NCBI RefSeq assembly: GCF_001597735.1
Contig: NZ_LUTS01000001.1
Coordinates: 1-64,000, forward strand
Length of the DNA: 64,000 nt
Direction of reading: 5' to 3'
Source: Neptuniibacter pectenicola
GTDB taxonomy: Bacteria; Pseudomonadota; Gammaproteobacteria; Pseudomonadales; Balneatricaceae
Both the position numbers and the translations under genes were made by a program. The notes beneath the pieces were generated by a model. It did no database searches. It saw only the letters and a list, made by a program, of their open reading frames with translations, and was not told the origin of the DNA. Below, piece by piece: positions 7,851 through 16,878 of the stretch (position 1 is the first letter of the stretch; each line of letters starts with the position of its first letter).

Positions 7851-8723
7851 ATGACTGATATAACAGTAGCAACGCACAGCGGTAATTTTCATGCAGATGA
7901 CGTATTTAGTATCGCTGCACTTAAACATATTTTTCCGTCGCTTACACTGATACGCACACGTGATTTAGCCTTGATTGCTAAGGCTGATCTTGCGATTGAT
8001 GTGGGCGGTGAATATGACCCCGAGACGGGCCGTTTTGATCATCATCAACGGGGCGGTGCCGGTGAGCGCGAGAACGGTATTCCCTACTCTTCTTTTGGTT
8101 TGATTTGGCAAACCTATGGTTTAGAAATATGCCAAGGCAATCAAGAGGTCGCGGACTCTGTCGATGCGGGCCTTGTCTCGACCATTGATGCCATCGATTG
8201 TGGCCATGTAGAAGGGGTTGCTAAAGGGATTAGCCTTAGCCAAACAATCTCTATGTTTAACCCGACATGGCAGGAAGATAGTCACTTTGATACCGGCTTT
8301 GATGAGGCGGTTGAGTTTGCCACGCGCGTTTTAACACGCTTTATTGCATCAGCAAATGGCGGTATTAGTGCCAAATCGATTGTCGCTAAGGCGATTGAAG
8401 ATGCCAAAGATCCACGCGTCATTGTGTTAGAAAAATTTACCCCCTGGAAAAGAACCGTACACGCCTTATCTGAAGAGGCGCTCTACATGATCTATCCATC
8501 AGATTCGGGTCAATGGCGAATTCAAACCGTTCCGGTAGAACCGGGGTCATTTGAAGATAGAAAATCACTGCCTAAACCTTGGGCGGGCTTATCTGATCAA
8601 GCCCTGCAAGAAGTGACAGGGCTTGATGATGCTATGTTCTGCCATAACGGATTATTTATTGCAGGTGCTGAGTCGTTTGAAAGCACAATGAAAATGGCAG
8701 CAATGGCACTTGAATACGCTTAA
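7851..8723 (+). CDS. MYG1/DHH-type metal-dependent hydrolase
   Basis: The start at ATG 7851 gives MTDITVATHSGNFHADDVFS, which aligns with the conserved N-terminus of the MYG1 family (THxGxFHxDD). Other family motifs are DVGGEYDPETGRFDHHQR (Asp/His metal site), SSFGLIWQTYG and DAIDCG. The length of 290 residues fits. Eukaryotic MYG1 is an RNA exonuclease; the bacterial role is poorly known. The gene is monocistronic and ends at a hairpin (8791-8824). The upstream open frame back to 7791 lacks a ribosome site and was not included. Confidence 0.85.
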   Translation: MTDITVATHSGNFHADDVFSIAALKHIFPSLTLIRTRDLALIAKADLAIDVGGEYDPETGRFDHHQRGGAGERENGIPYSSFGLIWQTYGLEICQGNQEVADSVDAGLVSTIDAIDCGHVEGVAKGISLSQTISMFNPTWQEDSHFDTGFDEAVEFATRVLTRFIASANGGISAKSIVAKAIEDAKDPRVIVLEKFTPWKRTVHALSEEALYMIYPSDSGQWRIQTVPVEPGSFEDRKSLPKPWAGLSDQALQEVTGLDDAMFCHNGLFIAGAESFESTMKMAAMALEYA

Positions 8724-8790
8724 ACGGGCGCTTCAACTAAACAGATCATTTGGTTGCTAGCAGCGTTACGCTTAGCAATTGATAAACAGG

Positions 8791-8824
8791 TTTATAAAAG
8801 GGAAGCTTCTTTCCTTTTATAAAC
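8791..8824. terminator. Bidirectional terminator
   Basis: TTTATAAAAGG and CCTTTTATAAA arms close around GAAGCTTCTTT, with A/T tracts within the arms. It lies between the MYG1 gene and the end of the small minus-strand frame. Confidence 0.65.
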
Positions 8825-8826
8825 GT

Positions 8827-9009
8827 TTACGTTGCGGTTAAACCACCCTGCCCCTCGCTCTTGCTATCTTTGGGCACAGACATAGATTGCGTTGATTGCG
8901 CCCCTCTCTGATCGGCCTGTTCAGCGATAAGGGTTGAACAATAGCGTCCGCAACATAAGGTTATCAATACAGTCACAACAAACACTAATAAACTAATACG
9001 TATCTTCAT
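8827..9009 (-). CDS. Possible small membrane protein
   Basis: A 60-residue frame starts MKIRISLLVFVVTVLITL, one clear membrane or signal segment, followed by a polar Ser/Gln-rich tail. It fits the gap between MYG1 and hisI and ends just inside a terminator hairpin. The best ribosome site (AAGGAG) is about 20 bases upstream of ATG, which is too far. I do not recognise the family, and it may be spurious. Confidence 0.35.
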   Translation of the reverse strand: MKIRISLLVFVVTVLITLCCGRYCSTLIAEQADQRGAQSTQSMSVPKDSKSEGQGGLTAT

Positions 9010-9138
9010 TTTTTATATCCATCTACTGACTCCTTGTTTGAGTGCAAGATCGGATAAAAATTCAATCTTTATTCCTTAGCCCTAAATAAGCTTGTGGTAT
9101 GATGCCCGCAAGATCAGCTTGCATAGACGAATTCGATT

Positions 9139-9561
9139 ATGAAAAACAACTTTTACTACGATTTAGAGTCCGCAAAAATCGGCGCTCAAACAGATCTAAC
9201 CTCAGCCTTAGATAATTTACGTTTTAATGAGGACGGATTAATTCCCGCTATCGCTCAGCAAAACGAAACCGGTGAAGTCTTAATGATGGCGTGGATGAAC
9301 CGCGCATCAATTGAGGAAACCTTAAAAACGGGCCACGTATGTTACTGGTCCCGCTCCCGCCAAGCTTACTGGCGCAAAGGTGAAAGCTCTGGGCACGTGC
9401 AACATTTGGTCGAGATGCGTATTGATTGTGATGGCGACACCCTACTGTGCTTAGTCAATCAGTCGGGGCCCGCTTGCCATACCGAACGCTCTAACTGCTT
9501 CTTCCATGCGGTAAAGGGTGATCAGATCGAGATTATTGCTGAGCCGTGCTGCGCAGAATAG
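9139..9561 (+). CDS. hisI: Phosphoribosyl-AMP cyclohydrolase
   Basis: HisI hydrolyses phosphoribosyl-AMP in the third step of histidine synthesis. The 140-residue protein has the diagnostic motifs GEVLMMAWMN, TGHVCYWSRSRQAYWRKG, and the metal-binding DCDGDTLLCLV followed by GPACHTERSNCF. It lacks a C-terminal HisE domain, so the pyrophosphohydrolase must be encoded elsewhere. The gene stands alone. A TGGTATGAT extended -10 element lies about 35 bp upstream of the ATG, and a terminator follows at 9587. Confidence 0.95.
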   Translation: MKNNFYYDLESAKIGAQTDLTSALDNLRFNEDGLIPAIAQQNETGEVLMMAWMNRASIEETLKTGHVCYWSRSRQAYWRKGESSGHVQHLVEMRIDCDGDTLLCLVNQSGPACHTERSNCFFHAVKGDQIEIIAEPCCAE

Positions 9562-9586
9562 GCGCAGCGCTCGAAAATAAGACAAT

Positions 9587-9614
9587 AAAAAACCACGCAA
9601 TGGCGTGGTTTTTT
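9587..9614. terminator. Bidirectional rho-independent terminator
   Basis: AACCACGC/GCGTGGTT with a four-base loop is flanked by A and T runs. It lies between the convergent hisI and trhO genes. Confidence 0.85.
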
Positions 9615-9627
9615 ATTCGCTAGATGA

Positions 9628-10635
9628 TTAGCGATTAGAGCGATCTTTCTGCGCTTCACGGTAGGCTTCTTTTGCTTTACGGTGTGCTTTAACCGCATCT
9701 TGCACATCGCCGCCTAAATGGGCTTCGCCCCGTTCATTCGCCAGTTGAACTTGATGTTCCCGCTCTCTAAAGCGGCTTTTCTGCTCATCCGTCATGGTCT
9801 CTATACAATGTAGACAACTGACACCACGCTCATAACTATCTAACTGCTTCTCTTCTTCGGTAATCGGCATACGACACGCATGACACTGATCGTAATCACC
9901 CACTTCGAGCCCATGCTTTACGGATACACGACCGTCAAATACGAAACAGTCCCCTTTCCACATAGATTCGGTTTCAGGCACTTCTTCTAGGTATTTTAAA
10001 ATGCCGCCTTCAAGGTGATAAACCTCATCAAACCCTTGCTCTTTTAAGTAGGCCGTAGATTTCTCACAACGGATACCACCGGTACAGAACATCGCCACTT
10101 TTTTGTTCTTTTCAGGGTCTAAGTTATTTGCAACATACTCAGGAAATTCACGGAACGTTTTTGTCTCTGGATCTAAAGCGTTCTCAAAAGTACCAATCGC
10201 CACCTCATAGTCATTACGGGTATCAACCAGTACAACATCTGGGTCTGAGATTAACGCATTCCAATCTTTCGGCTTAACGTACGTGCCTACCACACGTTTA
10301 GGGTCAATACCTTCAACCCCCATGGTCACAATCTCTTTCTTTAACTTAACCTTGGTCCGCATAAACGGATTGCTGCTATCAAACGATTCTTTATAACCTA
10401 CATCCGATAAACGCTCATCCTGACGCAACCAATTAAGGACCGCATCAATCCCCTGACGTGTACCGGCAATGGTGCCGTTAATCCCTTCCACCGCAAGCAG
10501 CAAGGTGCCCTTAACGTCCGCCTCGACCATACAGTCATGCAGTGGTTGACGTAACGCTTCGTAATCATCGAGGGTGACAAATTTATATAAGGCACACACC
10601 ACTATAGGGGTGTTGTTTTGATCTGGGTTAGACAT
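9628..10635 (-). CDS. trhO: tRNA uridine(34) 5-hydroxylase TrhO (rhodanese family)
   Basis: TrhO (YceA) uses oxygen to form 5-hydroxyuridine at tRNA position 34, a precursor of cmo5U/mcmo5U. The 335-residue protein shows the N-terminal acylphosphatase-like region ([23 protein letters not shown]), a rhodanese domain with the catalytic loop [12 protein letters not shown], and a Cys-rich tail (CHACR, CLHC). The start was set at ATG 10635 because GGAG lies eight bases upstream; a longer frame starting at 10695 lacks such support. It is convergent with hisI. Confidence 0.92.
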   Translation of the reverse strand: MSNPDQNNTPIVVCALYKFVTLDDYEALRQPLHDCMVEADVKGTLLLAVEGINGTIAGTRQGIDAVLNWLRQDERLSDVGYKESFDSSNPFMRTKVKLKKEIVTMGVEGIDPKRVVGTYVKPKDWNALISDPDVVLVDTRNDYEVAIGTFENALDPETKTFREFPEYVANNLDPEKNKKVAMFCTGGIRCEKSTAYLKEQGFDEVYHLEGGILKYLEEVPETESMWKGDCFVFDGRVSVKHGLEVGDYDQCHACRMPITEEEKQLDSYERGVSCLHCIETMTDEQKSRFREREHQVQLANERGEAHLGGDVQDAVKAHRKAKEAYREAQKDRSNR

Positions 10636-10801
10636 ATAGACTCCGCTAATTGGGGCGTAATCCCAACGCAAAATAGAGGCAGCCAACGTGGCCACATAGC
10701 AAACAGAATGTAGGGAATACCTACCTGAAAACCGAGTAAAATACTCAGAAAACGGATTTTAAAGCATTAGGAAAGGAAGCGCACATACTATCGATGAAAG
10801 C

Positions 10802-11186
10802 CCTTGTAGGAGCTCACCCCGTGGGCGAATGAATTACGCTCTTTAACCCAAACACAATCCTTCGGCCAGAGGCTGGCCTCCTACAAATACCCCCTGTCGG
10901 TGCCGGGGCGAATGAATTACGCATCCAACCCCACAAAAACACCAATCCCTTGTAGGAGCTCACCCCGTGAGCGAATGAATTACACACCCAACCCCAACAA
11001 ACACACCAATCCCTTGTAGGAGCCCACCCTGTGGGCGAATGAATTACGCATCCACCCCAACGAAAACACCAATCCCTTCGGCCAGACACTCGTTCCGAGC
11101 ATAAAGGCTGGCCTCCTACAAACACCCCCTATAGACACACCCCATCCCTTGTAGGAGCTCACCCCGTGAGCGAATGAATTACGCTC
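10802..11186. repeat. REP-like palindromic repeat cluster A
   Basis: Seven or so related units fill the gap between trhO and the GST gene. Plus-oriented units read TTGTAGGAGC, a short hairpin, then GCGAATGAATTACG; inverted units read TTCGGCCAGAGGCTGGCC then TCCTACAA. The hairpin arms vary in a paired way (GCTCA/TGAGC in some units, GCCCA/TGGGC in others). One unit (11073-11118) has an enlarged loop. Similar clusters occur at 19.7-20.2 and 22.5-22.8 kb. Apparent open frames across the cluster are artefacts of the repeats. Confidence 0.85.
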
Positions 11187-11187
11187 C

Positions 11188-11826
11188 TTAACCCAGAATA
11201 TCTTTGGCAAAGGCTTCTGCACGTATTTTTTCAATGTACGCTAATAGGTTGGCATGTTTAGCAACGCGGGGTTTACCCACTTCTGCTTTTTCGATGTAAT
11301 CGATAATTGGAATCAAAATCAGGTCGGCCGCTGTTATTTCATTACCGCACAGGTAAGGCTGTTCCGCTAACTGATCAGCAACAACAGCTAATCCATGCTC
11401 AACCCCGGGAAGCGCAGCTTCTACTTTATCCATGCGCACTGAGCCATCTTCACCTTGGGGGAAAATAAACTCCAACAGCACTTTACGAACAATCTTAAAA
11501 TCCACATAGATACCGCTAATGCCGCTCCACTGCTCAACCTGCGCTTGGGCAAACGCATCGGTTGGGTACAACGGCGTACCACCGTACGCATTCTCTAAAT
11601 AATGCAAAATCGCGACGGTCTCAGCAATCGGACCTTGATCGGTTAATAGCACGGGGAATTTGGTAAAAGGATGAATCGCTTTATGGCCCGCAGTATGAAA
11701 GCCAACCTCTTCACCATTCACCTCTGTCGTAACTTCATAAGCGAGTCCTTTAAGTTCACATGCCATCATGACACTACGTACAAACGTGCTAAAAGAGGGG
11801 CCGTAAATTTTAATAGGTGCGGTCAT
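11188..11826 (-). CDS. Glutathione S-transferase family protein
   Basis: The 212-residue protein has an N-terminal thioredoxin-like domain (IKIYGPSFSTFVRSVMMACE, then the cis-Pro loop TKFPVLLTDQG and the glutathione-binding IAETVAILHYLE) and an all-helical C-terminal domain with the N-capping motif GNEITAADLILIPI. GSTs conjugate glutathione to electrophiles or bind hydrophobic ligands; the substrate is unknown. It is divergent from a tetR gene with an operator-like palindrome between them, so it is probably that repressor's target. Its stop codon lies only a few bases from a REP unit. Confidence 0.88.
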   Translation of the reverse strand: MTAPIKIYGPSFSTFVRSVMMACELKGLAYEVTTEVNGEEVGFHTAGHKAIHPFTKFPVLLTDQGPIAETVAILHYLENAYGGTPLYPTDAFAQAQVEQWSGISGIYVDFKIVRKVLLEFIFPQGEDGSVRMDKVEAALPGVEHGLAVVADQLAEQPYLCGNEITAADLILIPIIDYIEKAEVGKPRVAKHANLLAYIEKIRAEAFAKDILG

Positions 11827-11878
11827 AACTGTACTCCAGTTTTATGAATAATGAGGTACCACTGTAGTAACTACCACT

Positions 11879-11896
11879 ATATGTTCAAGAACATAT
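11879..11896. promoter_or_regulatory. Putative TetR-family operator
   Basis: ATATGTTC-AA-GAACATAT is a perfect palindrome with 8-bp half-sites, placed in the 118-bp gap between the divergent GST and tetR genes. A second small palindrome GTAGT-A-ACTAC lies at 11864-11874. The position fits control of both genes by the neighbouring regulator. Confidence 0.6.
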
Positions 11897-11944
11897 TTTG
11901 AACCTATGCCATACTCATTTAACGCAAGCGAGGAGCGATAGCTA

Positions 11945-12493
11945 ATGGGTTGGACAACAGAGCAAAAAAACACAAGCCGCGAAAAGATTATCAGCAGCGC
12001 AGCCGAACTCTTTACCAAACAGGGGTTTGATAATGTAGCGATCAACGATGTGATGAAGCATGCAGGCCTTACCCGCGGTGCGTTTTACAACCACTTTAAC
12101 TCTAAAAGCGAGCTCTATGCCGAAGCGATTTTAACGGCCGCCAAGCTCGCTAAACGCCATACTTTAGAGCAATCAGGGTTTAAGCTAGCCGATATTATTG
12201 AAACCTATTTAAGCGATAAACACCGACAAGGTGAGTTCTCCTGCCCGCTTGCTTTTTTAACCACCGACATCCATCAACGTGATGACAACGTACGGTCGAC
12301 CTATACCCGCGTGCTAAAAGGTTTTATTGATAACATTCATGAATTGAATGGCGATGAAAAAGCCCTGAGCGAAAAAGACGCAATGAAAAAAGCCGTGCTG
12401 ATGATTGGAGGCTTAGCCATTGCCCGTGCGGTGAACGAGGATGATTTTGCCGAACGTCTGCTCAATGCCTGCCGTGAGGGCGTTAACCCTTAA
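11945..12493 (+). CDS. TetR/AcrR family transcriptional regulator
   Basis: The 182-residue protein has the TetR DNA-binding helix-turn-helix near residues 10-55 (IISSAAELFTKQGFDNVAIN, then VMKHAGLTRGAFYNHFNSK). The C-terminal helical ligand domain is of the type found in regulators of GST or oxidoreductase genes (TYLSDKHRQGEFSCPLAFL). It probably represses itself and the divergent GST gene through the palindrome at 11879. The inducer is unknown. It ends at a terminator shared with glnS. Confidence 0.9.
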   Translation: MGWTTEQKNTSREKIISSAAELFTKQGFDNVAINDVMKHAGLTRGAFYNHFNSKSELYAEAILTAAKLAKRHTLEQSGFKLADIIETYLSDKHRQGEFSCPLAFLTTDIHQRDDNVRSTYTRVLKGFIDNIHELNGDEKALSEKDAMKKAVLMIGGLAIARAVNEDDFAERLLNACREGVNP

Positions 12494-12529
12494 CGACTCA
12501 ATAGGGTCCCGCCCGGTAGGCGCATAAAA

Positions 12530-12556
12530 AAACGGCCTCTTAAAGAGACCGTTTTT
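12530..12556. terminator. Bidirectional terminator
   Basis: AAACGGCCTCTT and AAGAGACCGTTT arms (one mismatch) are flanked by A and T runs between the convergent tetR and glnS genes. Confidence 0.75.
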
Positions 12557-12586
12557 ATCGCGTACCTAATGTTAGGCGTAGGTGTA

Positions 12587-14254
12587 TTACTTACCCCAAG
12601 AGTCGCGCAATCCAACCGTACGGTTAAACACTAAGGTCTCTGCCGTAGAATCCGCATCAACACAGAAGTAACCGGTCCGCTCAAACTGGTAGCGACTTTC
12701 AACCGCAGCATCCGCTAAACCACTCTCGCAGCGCCCGCCCGTTACTACCACAAGTGACTCAGGATTGATAAATTCATTAAAGTCGCGTTCTTTATCCGCG
12801 TCAGGGTTTTCAACCGTAAACAAACGATCATATTCACGCACTTCGCATGGCACAGAGTTATCAGCCGATACCCAATGAATAACACCTTTAGGTTTGTACC
12901 CTTCCGGGTTAGCGCCTTTAGTAGCCGCATCGTATGAACATTTAAGTTCAACCACGTTACCCTCAGCGTCTTTAATCACTTCATCACAAGTGATGACATA
13001 AGCGCCACGTAAACGAACCGCCACACCTTGTGTTAAACGTTTCCATTTGCGAGGAGGCACTTCAGCGAAGTCATCCTGCTCTATCAACAAGTTGCGAGTA
13101 AAAGGCACTTTTCGCATACCCATTGTGTCATCTTTTGGATGTTTCGGTAGCTCAAACCACTCTTCTAACGCGTCATCATAGTTAGTGATTGTCACTTTTA
13201 AAGGGCGAACAACACACATGGCACGTGGCGAGTTTTTATCGAGATCTTCACGCACTGCGGCTTCAAGCATCCCCATATCAACCACACCATTGGAGCGCGT
13301 AACACCCACCATGTCGCAGAAGTTACGTAACGATGCGGGGGTATAACCACGACGACGTAAACCAGAGATTGTCGGCATACGTGGATCATTCCAACCGGTG
13401 ACAATGTTCTCATCCACCAACTGTTTAAGCTTACGCTTACTGGTGATGGTGTAGTTAAGTTCTAAACGTGAGAACTCATACTGCTTAGGCACCACCGGTA
13501 CCGGTAAGTTTTCAAGAAACCACTCATACAGTGGACGGTGGTCTTCAAACTCTAAGGTACAGATCGAGTGCGTCACACCTTCTATAGCATCAGATTGGCC
13601 ATGGGCAAAATCATAGATGGGATAGATACACCATTTATCGCCTGTCTGATGGTGATTAGTATGCAGGATACGATAGATCATCGGATCACGCAGGTTCATG
13701 TTAGGTGATTGCATATCAATCTTGGCGCGTAAAGAGCAAGCACCTTCCGCAAACTCACCGTTTTTCATCTTTTCAAAGAGTGCGAGGTTCTCTTCAACAC
13801 TGCGGTTGCGATACGGGCTATCTTTACCCGGTGTAGTGAAGTTACCACGGTACTCACGCGCTTCGTCTGGACCTAAGTCACACACATAGGCTTTACCTTC
13901 ATTAATAAGGTATACCGCCCACGCGTAAAGCTGATCAAAGTAATTGGAGGTGTAGCAGATATCGCCCTGCCATTGAAAACCTAACCATTTAACGTCTTCA
14001 ATAATAGAATCGATATATTCTTGGCTCTCTTTCTCTGGGTTTGTATCATCAAACCGAAGATTACACCCACCTTTATATTTTTCTGCTGTTCCAAAATTCA
14101 AACAGATCGATTTAGCATGACCAATGTGCAAGTAGCCATTGGGCTCTGGCGGAAAACGGGTAACAACTTTACCGCCGTTTTTACCCTGCTCCAGATCCTG
14201 TTCTATCACTTGATGGATGAAGTTTGTTGGCTTGCTGCTTTCTGTTGTGCTCAT
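12587..14254 (-). CDS. glnS: Glutaminyl-tRNA synthetase
   Basis: GlnRS charges tRNA-Gln with glutamine. The 555-residue protein matches the bacterial length. It has the class I HIGH motif in [16 protein letters not shown] near residue 40, the acceptor-binding [11 protein letters not shown], and the second signature as TITSKRKL near residue 275, followed by [10 protein letters not shown]. The two C-terminal anticodon-binding beta-barrels are present to the end. The usual Met of MSK is Thr here, which is uncommon. It is divergent from ppiB and convergent with tetR. Confidence 0.95.
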   Translation of the reverse strand: MSTTESSKPTNFIHQVIEQDLEQGKNGGKVVTRFPPEPNGYLHIGHAKSICLNFGTAEKYKGGCNLRFDDTNPEKESQEYIDSIIEDVKWLGFQWQGDICYTSNYFDQLYAWAVYLINEGKAYVCDLGPDEAREYRGNFTTPGKDSPYRNRSVEENLALFEKMKNGEFAEGACSLRAKIDMQSPNMNLRDPMIYRILHTNHHQTGDKWCIYPIYDFAHGQSDAIEGVTHSICTLEFEDHRPLYEWFLENLPVPVVPKQYEFSRLELNYTITSKRKLKQLVDENIVTGWNDPRMPTISGLRRRGYTPASLRNFCDMVGVTRSNGVVDMGMLEAAVREDLDKNSPRAMCVVRPLKVTITNYDDALEEWFELPKHPKDDTMGMRKVPFTRNLLIEQDDFAEVPPRKWKRLTQGVAVRLRGAYVITCDEVIKDAEGNVVELKCSYDAATKGANPEGYKPKGVIHWVSADNSVPCEVREYDRLFTVENPDADKERDFNEFINPESLVVVTGGRCESGLADAAVESRYQFERTGYFCVDADSTAETLVFNRTVGLRDSWGK

Positions 14255-14537
14255 AGGTAGCGTCTTAATCCTGGAATAGCATGAATTCTGTATCGCCTTA
14301 CTATACGGTCAAAATCCGTAAGGCGAGTAAAAAGTTGCCCCATTATAAACGGATGCTCTCTATAAATGGCAGAGCACAAACAAACAAATTGATCGATTTA
14401 CCTATTATTTAGTCCGTTCAGTTCTTCGGAGCGCCCTATTGCCTTTAGAGTTACTCCCAAAGAACAAACAAGGATGCGTTTCTTTTCGACTTGAGTATAA
14501 TGGCCCGGTTAAAGGCGAAGAAGTGGACACTATAACG

Positions 14538-15068
14538 ATGATAATTCTCCATACCAATTTTGGTGACATATCCTTAGAGCTTGATTACGAAAAAGCCCCA
14601 AAAACAGCAGAAAACTTTGAACAATACGTAACCGACGGTTTTTACGATGGTGTGATTTTTCACCGCGTGATTAACGGGTTTATGCTTCAGGGTGGTGGCT
14701 TTGAACCGGGCATGGTTCAAAAAGTAACACGCGAAACAATAGAAAACGAAGCCGATAACGGACTTTCCAATGCAGCGGGTACGGTTGCAATGGCGCGGAC
14801 AATGGACCCGCATAGCGCTTCTGCACAATTCTTTATTAACGTATCCGATAATACCTTTTTGGATCATACGGCTAAAACAACAGAAGGCTGGGGTTATGCC
14901 GTCTTTGGTAAAGTCGTTGAAGGTATGGATGTAGTTAACAAACTAAAAACGGCTGCGACGACGATGCGTGCGGGCCATCAAGATGTGCCTGTAGAAGACA
15001 TCATTATTGAATCGGCTGAACTTGTAGACGAAAAAGCAGACGCCGAAGCAGAAAGCACTGAAGAGTAA
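14538..15068 (+). CDS. ppiB: Peptidyl-prolyl cis-trans isomerase B (cyclophilin)
   Basis: Cyclophilin B speeds proline isomerisation in the cytosol. The protein has the signature [15 protein letters not shown], the active-site block [13 protein letters not shown] and [15 protein letters not shown]. The start at ATG 14538 gives [16 protein letters not shown], matching cyclophilin N-termini; an open frame extends 33 codons further but lacks homology. The C-terminus has an extra acidic tail ([13 protein letters not shown]) not found in E. coli PpiB. It ends two bases before lpxH, so the two are co-transcribed. A TATAAT -10 box lies at 14496. Confidence 0.93.
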   Translation: MIILHTNFGDISLELDYEKAPKTAENFEQYVTDGFYDGVIFHRVINGFMLQGGGFEPGMVQKVTRETIENEADNGLSNAAGTVAMARTMDPHSASAQFFINVSDNTFLDHTAKTTEGWGYAVFGKVVEGMDVVNKLKTAATTMRAGHQDVPVEDIIIESAELVDEKADAEAESTEE

Positions 15069-15070
15069 AC

Positions 15071-15805
15071 ATGTCTGTTTATTTCATCTCAGATTTACAT
15101 CTGAAACCCGAACGCCCGGATCTTTCTCGGGCGTTTTCATCTTTCCTATCACACACCGCTCAAGGTGCTGATGCGTTATACCTGTTAGGTGATATTTTTG
15201 ATGCCTGGATCGGCGATGATGCGCCCGTACCCGGTATTGAGCCGTTAGTCGCTCAGCTCAAACAGCTCAGTGATGGCGGTTGCAAAATTTACTTTCAACA
15301 TGGCAACCGTGATTTTTTAGTGGGTTCAGACTTTACCGACCGTATTGGGGCCGAGTTACTTCCCGAACAAACCGTACACACCCTGCCCATAGGCAAGGCG
15401 CTCATCTTGCACGGTGATCAGCTCTGCACTGACGATCAAGAGTATATGCAGTTTCGTGCGATGGTACGTAACCCCGCATGGCAACAACAGATCCTCAGTA
15501 AACCTATAGATGAACGTATAGCCCTCGCAAAACAGCTACGCACCACCAGTCAAGAACGGACAGCGGAAAAGGATGATTACATCACGGATGTTAATGCCGA
15601 TGAAGTGAATAAGCAGCTTAACAAGGCCGATGTTACGCTCATGATTCATGGTCATACCCACCGTCCAGCCATCCATACCTTTGATACTCAAGGCCATGAA
15701 GCCACTAGGATTGTACTCGGGGATTGGGACACGCAGGGTTGGTATTTAAAAGTCGATCATGACAACTATCAACTGATCAGCTTTGGTATTGCCGATGCGC
15801 CTTAA
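15071..15805 (+). CDS. lpxH: UDP-2,3-diacylglucosamine diphosphatase
   Basis: LpxH cleaves UDP-2,3-diacylglucosamine to lipid X at the inner membrane in lipid A synthesis. The 244-residue protein has calcineurin-like phosphoesterase motifs: YFISDLHL at the start, LGDIFDAWIGDD near residue 40, HGNRDF near 79, LHGDQLC near 114, and MIHGHTHRPAIH near 195. It lies two bases after ppiB, a common gammaproteobacterial arrangement. A hairpin at 15848 follows. Confidence 0.95.
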   Translation: MSVYFISDLHLKPERPDLSRAFSSFLSHTAQGADALYLLGDIFDAWIGDDAPVPGIEPLVAQLKQLSDGGCKIYFQHGNRDFLVGSDFTDRIGAELLPEQTVHTLPIGKALILHGDQLCTDDQEYMQFRAMVRNPAWQQQILSKPIDERIALAKQLRTTSQERTAEKDDYITDVNADEVNKQLNKADVTLMIHGHTHRPAIHTFDTQGHEATRIVLGDWDTQGWYLKVDHDNYQLISFGIADAP

Positions 15806-15847
15806 ATAAGACGTACGCTAGATAAAGAGTATTCAGTTATTACGATA

Positions 15848-15869
15848 AGCGCTTGCCTTAACAAGCGCT
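15848..15869. terminator. Hairpin between convergent lpxH and miaE
   Basis: Perfect arms AGCGCTTG and CAAGCGCT enclose six bases. No long T run follows, so it may be a weak terminator serving both strands. Confidence 0.55.
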
Positions 15870-15886
15870 GATAACCTCAGCCAGCC

Positions 15887-16498
15887 TTACGCCATAAATG
15901 TCGGCTTACCACTATGAAAACGAAACTCATCGTCATCACTTTCAACCAAGTTCTGTTCCACCTCTCTAAAGACTTGAATACGGTCTTCAATAGGCTCACC
16001 CGCATACTCTTCCGCTAAACCAAGATAATCTTGATAATGACGCCCTTCCGATTTAAGTAATGAACGGTAAAACTTAGCCAGCTCATCATCTAAGAAAGGG
16101 GCCAGTTTGGCGAACCGTTCACAGGATCGAGCCTCTATAAATGCACCTACAATTAATAGATCAATAAGGTGGCCGGGTTCATAGGTACGTACCTTTTTCA
16201 GCATTCCACCAGCATAACGTGCCGATGAAAGGTGCGTATAAACCACACCCCGCTCCTGCATAATCGCAAGCACTTGCTCAAAATGGATCAACTCCTCCCT
16301 CGCCAAACGGGACATTTTATTTAACAGGTCAACACGATCTACATAGCGAAACATCAAACGCATCGCCGTTGATGCCGCCTTCTTTTCACAATGGGCATGA
16401 TCGATCAATAAAATATCCTGATTGGCCAGTGCCGCCTGAATCCATAAATCAGGGGTTTCACAGGCTAAAAAGCCTTTAATCTCATCGAGCGCGTCCAT
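15887..16498 (-). CDS. miaE: tRNA-(ms2io6A) hydroxylase
   Basis: MiaE is a diiron monooxygenase that hydroxylates the isopentenyl group of ms2i6A37 in tRNA. The 203-residue protein has the expected carboxylate/His iron ligands in paired helices: DHAHCEKKAA, LAREELIHFEQVL, GAFIEARSCERF and KSEGRHYQDYL. The length matches the family. It stands alone, convergent with lpxH. Together with trhO it is a second oxygen-dependent tRNA modification enzyme in the window. Confidence 0.93.
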   Translation of the reverse strand: MDALDEIKGFLACETPDLWIQAALANQDILLIDHAHCEKKAASTAMRLMFRYVDRVDLLNKMSRLAREELIHFEQVLAIMQERGVVYTHLSSARYAGGMLKKVRTYEPGHLIDLLIVGAFIEARSCERFAKLAPFLDDELAKFYRSLLKSEGRHYQDYLGLAEEYAGEPIEDRIQVFREVEQNLVESDDDEFRFHSGKPTFMA

Positions 16499-16878
16499 TA
16501 ATTGTATCCAATACCATGCTAACTAAAGTGGGGAGGCATTATAGCGAGCGATGAATACGCATGCACCACCCCATACCCAGAGAACCGCGACAAAGTATGA
16601 ATAAATTGATAAAGCGCAGTCCTACTCTCTTTTTATTCGATACCCAACGCAATAAAGACACCGTTACCGACTAACAAGCAACTAGAAAAAACACCGCCCG
16701 CGCCCTTGTAAAACAGGCTAAAAACCCTCTCGCCAGCGGCGTTAATTTCTCGATAAATTCCAAGGATAAAAAAAAACTAATCAAAAGCCCCATTTACTTG
16801 TAATTTTTCTTCGAAAAGTCATAAAAAAGACTGTATACTGTCGCGCAATTTTAGGACCTCACATAGTCGAGTAAAGAG
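16499..16878 (+). promoter_or_regulatory. Upstream region of the second fusA gene
   Basis: The 380 bp hold no gene. A TATACT -10 candidate lies at 16834-16839, about 40 bp before the ATG, with a poor -35 element near 16811. A purine-rich AAAGAG ribosome site precedes the start. I see no S10/str operon genes nearby. Confidence 0.4.

Noticed and set aside
10814-11234. Open frames in REP cluster A (103 and 84 codons)
   Set aside because: They are translations of the repeat units (e.g. NSFAHGVSSYKG) and are not genes. The same holds for 19798-20284 and 22605-22832.
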